Shown here piece after piece: positions 8,198-8,970 of a stretch of 8,970 nucleotides of DNA. The translations under genes were made by a program, and so were the position numbers. The notes beneath the pieces are model-generated. The model was not told the DNA's origin and did no database searches. It saw only the letters and a program-made list of their open reading frames with translations. Source of the DNA: Tannerella sp. (GTDB taxonomy: Bacteria; Bacteroidota; Bacteroidia; Bacteroidales; Tannerellaceae); NCBI GenBank assembly GCA_031277235.1, contig JAITMT010000357.1:1-8970 (forward strand), read 5' to 3'. How positions within the stretch are numbered: position 1 is the stretch's first letter; each line of letters opens with the position of its first letter.

Positions 8198-8224
8198 CAA
8201 ATGTATCCCTAAAACAGTTTCAAA
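8198..8224 (-). promoter_or_regulatory. Candidate Bacteroidota promoter, proximal (perfect -7 box)
   Basis: The minus strand reads TACATTTG at 8205-8198, a perfect match to the Bacteroidota -7 consensus TAnnTTTG. A TTTG lies at 8224-8221, but the spacer is only 15 nt where about 19 is usual, so the -33 element is weak. Transcription would begin near 8192, giving a leader of about 50 nt before the ATG at 8143. Sequence match only. Confidence 0.45.
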
Positions 8225-8283
8225 ACACTTAACATCCTGAATAACAGCGTCAAACATCTTTTCTTCCATCATTAAGCCATGCG

Positions 8284-8314
8284 CAAAGTAAATACATAAA
8301 AATGACATGACAAA
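8284..8314 (-). promoter_or_regulatory. Candidate Bacteroidota promoter, distal (ideal spacing)
   Basis: On the minus strand TTTG (8314-8311) is followed after exactly 19 nt by TTACTTTG (8291-8284), which matches TAnnTTTG except for the second base. Spacing is ideal and the phased A/T tracts lie immediately upstream. Use of this promoter would give a leader of roughly 135 nt and would exclude the ATG codons at 8326 and 8308, supporting the start at 8143. Confidence 0.4.
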
Positions 8315-8365
8315 ATTTTTTAACAAAAAAATTGCATTTTTTTACATTTTTTTTATCTTTTTTTT
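8312..8365 (-). promoter_or_regulatory. Phased A/T tracts upstream of the giant gene (likely curved DNA)
   Basis: Five A or T tracts of 6 or more weak base pairs (8312-8321, 8325-8331, 8337-8343, 8347-8354, 8358-8365) have centres about 10.5-12 bp apart, close to one helical turn. Phased A-tracts are known to bend DNA, and A-rich DNA just upstream of a promoter can act as an UP-like element. The effect on this gene is inferred. Confidence 0.5.
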
Positions 8366-8550
8366 CTATTTTATTGAATATCAATATATTACAATTCAAA
8401 ATTGCAGGCAAGCGCCGATGTGCAGAGACGTAGCGCCCTGTGCCACTACCGGATGAACTACAAGGGGTTATAGTGTTTTTTCCCTTTTGTGGAGAGGGGA
8501 GGAGGGGAGTTTAGTGTGTAGAGTGTAGTGGGTTAAGATTTGGGGGAGAA

Positions 8551-8634
8551 GGCGGAGGCAGAGGCGGAGGCGGAGGCGGAGGCAGAGGCGGAGGCGGAGG
8601 CGGAGGCAGAGGCGGAGGCGGAGGCGGAGGCGGA
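8551..8634 (+). repeat. (GGCGGA)14 hexanucleotide array with 24-bp super-period
   Basis: Fourteen uninterrupted 6-nt units read GGCGGA except for GGCAGA at 8557, 8581 and 8605, spaced exactly 24 bp apart. The array therefore has a higher-order unit of one GGCAGA plus three GGCGGA. It lies about 410 bp upstream of the giant gene's start and about 240 bp beyond the distal promoter candidate. Confidence 0.95.
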
Positions 8635-8683
8635 GAGATAAAGAAATTCAGAAAATCACCCCCAATCGCTTCGCTTCATTGGG

Positions 8684-8730
8684 GGTTATGAATTGAAAAT
8701 CGGCGGAGCCAAAATTCGTCCTTTCAGGAC
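8684..8730 (-). repeat. Composite hairpin element, right copy (opposite orientation)
   Basis: On the minus strand, 8730-8711 equals 374-393 exactly over 20 nt. An extra 20 nt (8710-8691) then precedes CATAACC (8690-8684), which in the left copy follows directly. The hairpin is GTCCT/AGGAC around TTC on the plus strand (GAA on the minus strand). Confidence 0.8.
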
Positions 8731-8748
8731 ATTCGGACGCGCGAAAGC

Positions 8749-8763
8749 ATCTCCGAAGGAGAT
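8749..8763. repeat. Triloop hairpin ATCTCC/GGAGAT
   Basis: A perfect 6-bp stem with a GAA loop closed by a C-G pair lies within the 31-bp inverted repeat structure. It occupies the place that the hairpin at 343-361 holds in the left-flank module. Confidence 0.65.
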
Positions 8764-8804
8764 AAACGTGAATAACCCCCAATGAAGCGAAGCGATTGGG
8801 GGAC

Positions 8805-8841
8805 AACGGGTGAACGGGAGAACGGGTGAACGGGAGAACGG
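8805..8841 (+). repeat. 16-nt tandem repeat, 2.3 copies
   Basis: AACGGGTGAACGGGAG occurs at 8805-8820 and 8821-8836, then AACGG begins a third copy. Each unit is itself two 8-nt halves, AACGGGTG and AACGGGAG. It directly abuts the inverted repeat. Confidence 0.9.
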
Positions 8842-8869
8842 AAACCACCCCGCCGCTCCGCGCCACCCC

Positions 8870-8929
8870 TCCGATGGAGGGGAATTGCGTCCGCTGGAGG
8901 GGAATTACGTCTGATGAAGGAGCATTACG
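8870..8929 (+). repeat. 20-nt degenerate tandem repeat, 3 copies
   Basis: Three units start at 8870, 8890 and 8910. The first two differ at two positions (TCCGATGGAGG against TCCGCTGGAGG, and ATTGCG against ATTACG); the third is more diverged. The first unit overlaps a perfect 7-bp hairpin CCCCTCC/GGAGGGG with loop GAT (8866-8882). Confidence 0.75.
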
Positions 8930-8957
8930 CCGGAGGGATTCCACTCCTCGGAGGGGT

Positions 8958-8968
8958 GCCCGAAGGGC
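8958..8968. repeat. Triloop hairpin GCCC/GGGC
   Basis: A 4-bp stem with loop GAA sits at the right edge of the window. It is short and could arise by chance, but it fits the GAA-loop series in both flanks. Confidence 0.4.
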
Positions 8969-8970
8969 GG

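Larger units (their letters stand above)
8659..8802. repeat. Perfect 31-bp inverted repeat flanking a composite hairpin element (BIME/MITE-like)
   Basis: The arms 8659-8689 and 8772-8802 are perfect reverse complements over 31 bp. Each arm is itself a hairpin (CCCCCAAT paired with ATTGGGGG, 8 bp, around an 11-nt loop containing GCGAAGC on one strand). The 82-bp centre holds the composite element (8711-8730) and a hairpin at 8749-8763. No target-site duplication is evident and there is no coding capacity. It could be a pair of REP-like palindromes in opposite orientation or a non-autonomous element. Confidence 0.85.
8371..8970. other. Non-coding repeat-rich spacer, right flank
   Basis: No credible gene is seen. 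Positions 8371-8545 hold an AT-rich stretch, then purine-rich DNA (about 8490-8509) and loose GTGTAGA-type repetition (8511-8530) without further structure that I can define. Beyond 8550 come a hexanucleotide array, a large inverted repeat and two tandem arrays, listed separately. The minus-strand open frame 8648-8944 is built entirely from these repeats. Confidence 0.75.

Noticed and set aside
8144..8326. N-terminal extension of the giant gene to the ATG at 8326 (61 extra residues)
   Set aside because: The extension lies across AT-rich promoter-like DNA and would bury a well-formed signal peptide at residue 62; the ATG at 8143 gives a typical exported start.
8659..8802. Complete insertion sequence
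   Set aside because: The 144-bp structure has no coding capacity and no visible target-site duplication; at most it is a non-autonomous or REP-type element.
8648..8944. Minus-strand 98-codon open frame in the right flank
   Set aside because: It is composed entirely of the inverted repeat and the two tandem arrays.

Overview
The window looks like chromosomal DNA of a Bacteroidota member, most likely order Bacteroidales. The evidence is a C-terminal type IX secretion (Por) sorting domain, TAnnTTTG/TTTG promoter-like elements instead of sigma70 boxes, no clear Shine-Dalgarno sequence before the large gene, and intergenic DNA packed with short hairpins and dispersed repeats of a kind common in this order. 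Species cannot be named from the sequence.

Layout. Positions 1-571 are non-coding and repeat-rich: short triloop hairpins, a 90-nt imperfect palindrome, an 8-nt microsatellite and a spaced direct repeat. A strong hairpin terminator (572-610) follows. Positions 641-8143 hold one giant gene on the minus strand: a 2,500-residue secreted protein with a signal peptide, a very long beta-strand-rich body resembling filamentous-haemagglutinin or autotransporter passengers, and a T9SS type A sorting domain at the extreme C-terminus. Its upstream region (about 8144-8370) carries two candidate Bacteroidota promoters and a set of A/T tracts phased at about 11 bp. Positions 8371-8970 are again non-coding: a GGCGGA hexanucleotide array with a 24-bp super-period, a perfect 31-bp inverted repeat around a composite repeat element, and two small tandem arrays.

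Function. The window is a single-gene transcription unit between two repeat-dense spacers. The protein should be exported by Sec, cross the outer membrane through the T9SS and be attached to or released from the cell surface, most plausibly as an adhesin or structural surface protein. No secretion machinery, partner gene, RNA gene, CRISPR array or transposase is visible here. The most notable features are the giant protein, its within-gene change in base composition and codon use, and the modular hairpin elements that recur on both sides of the gene.
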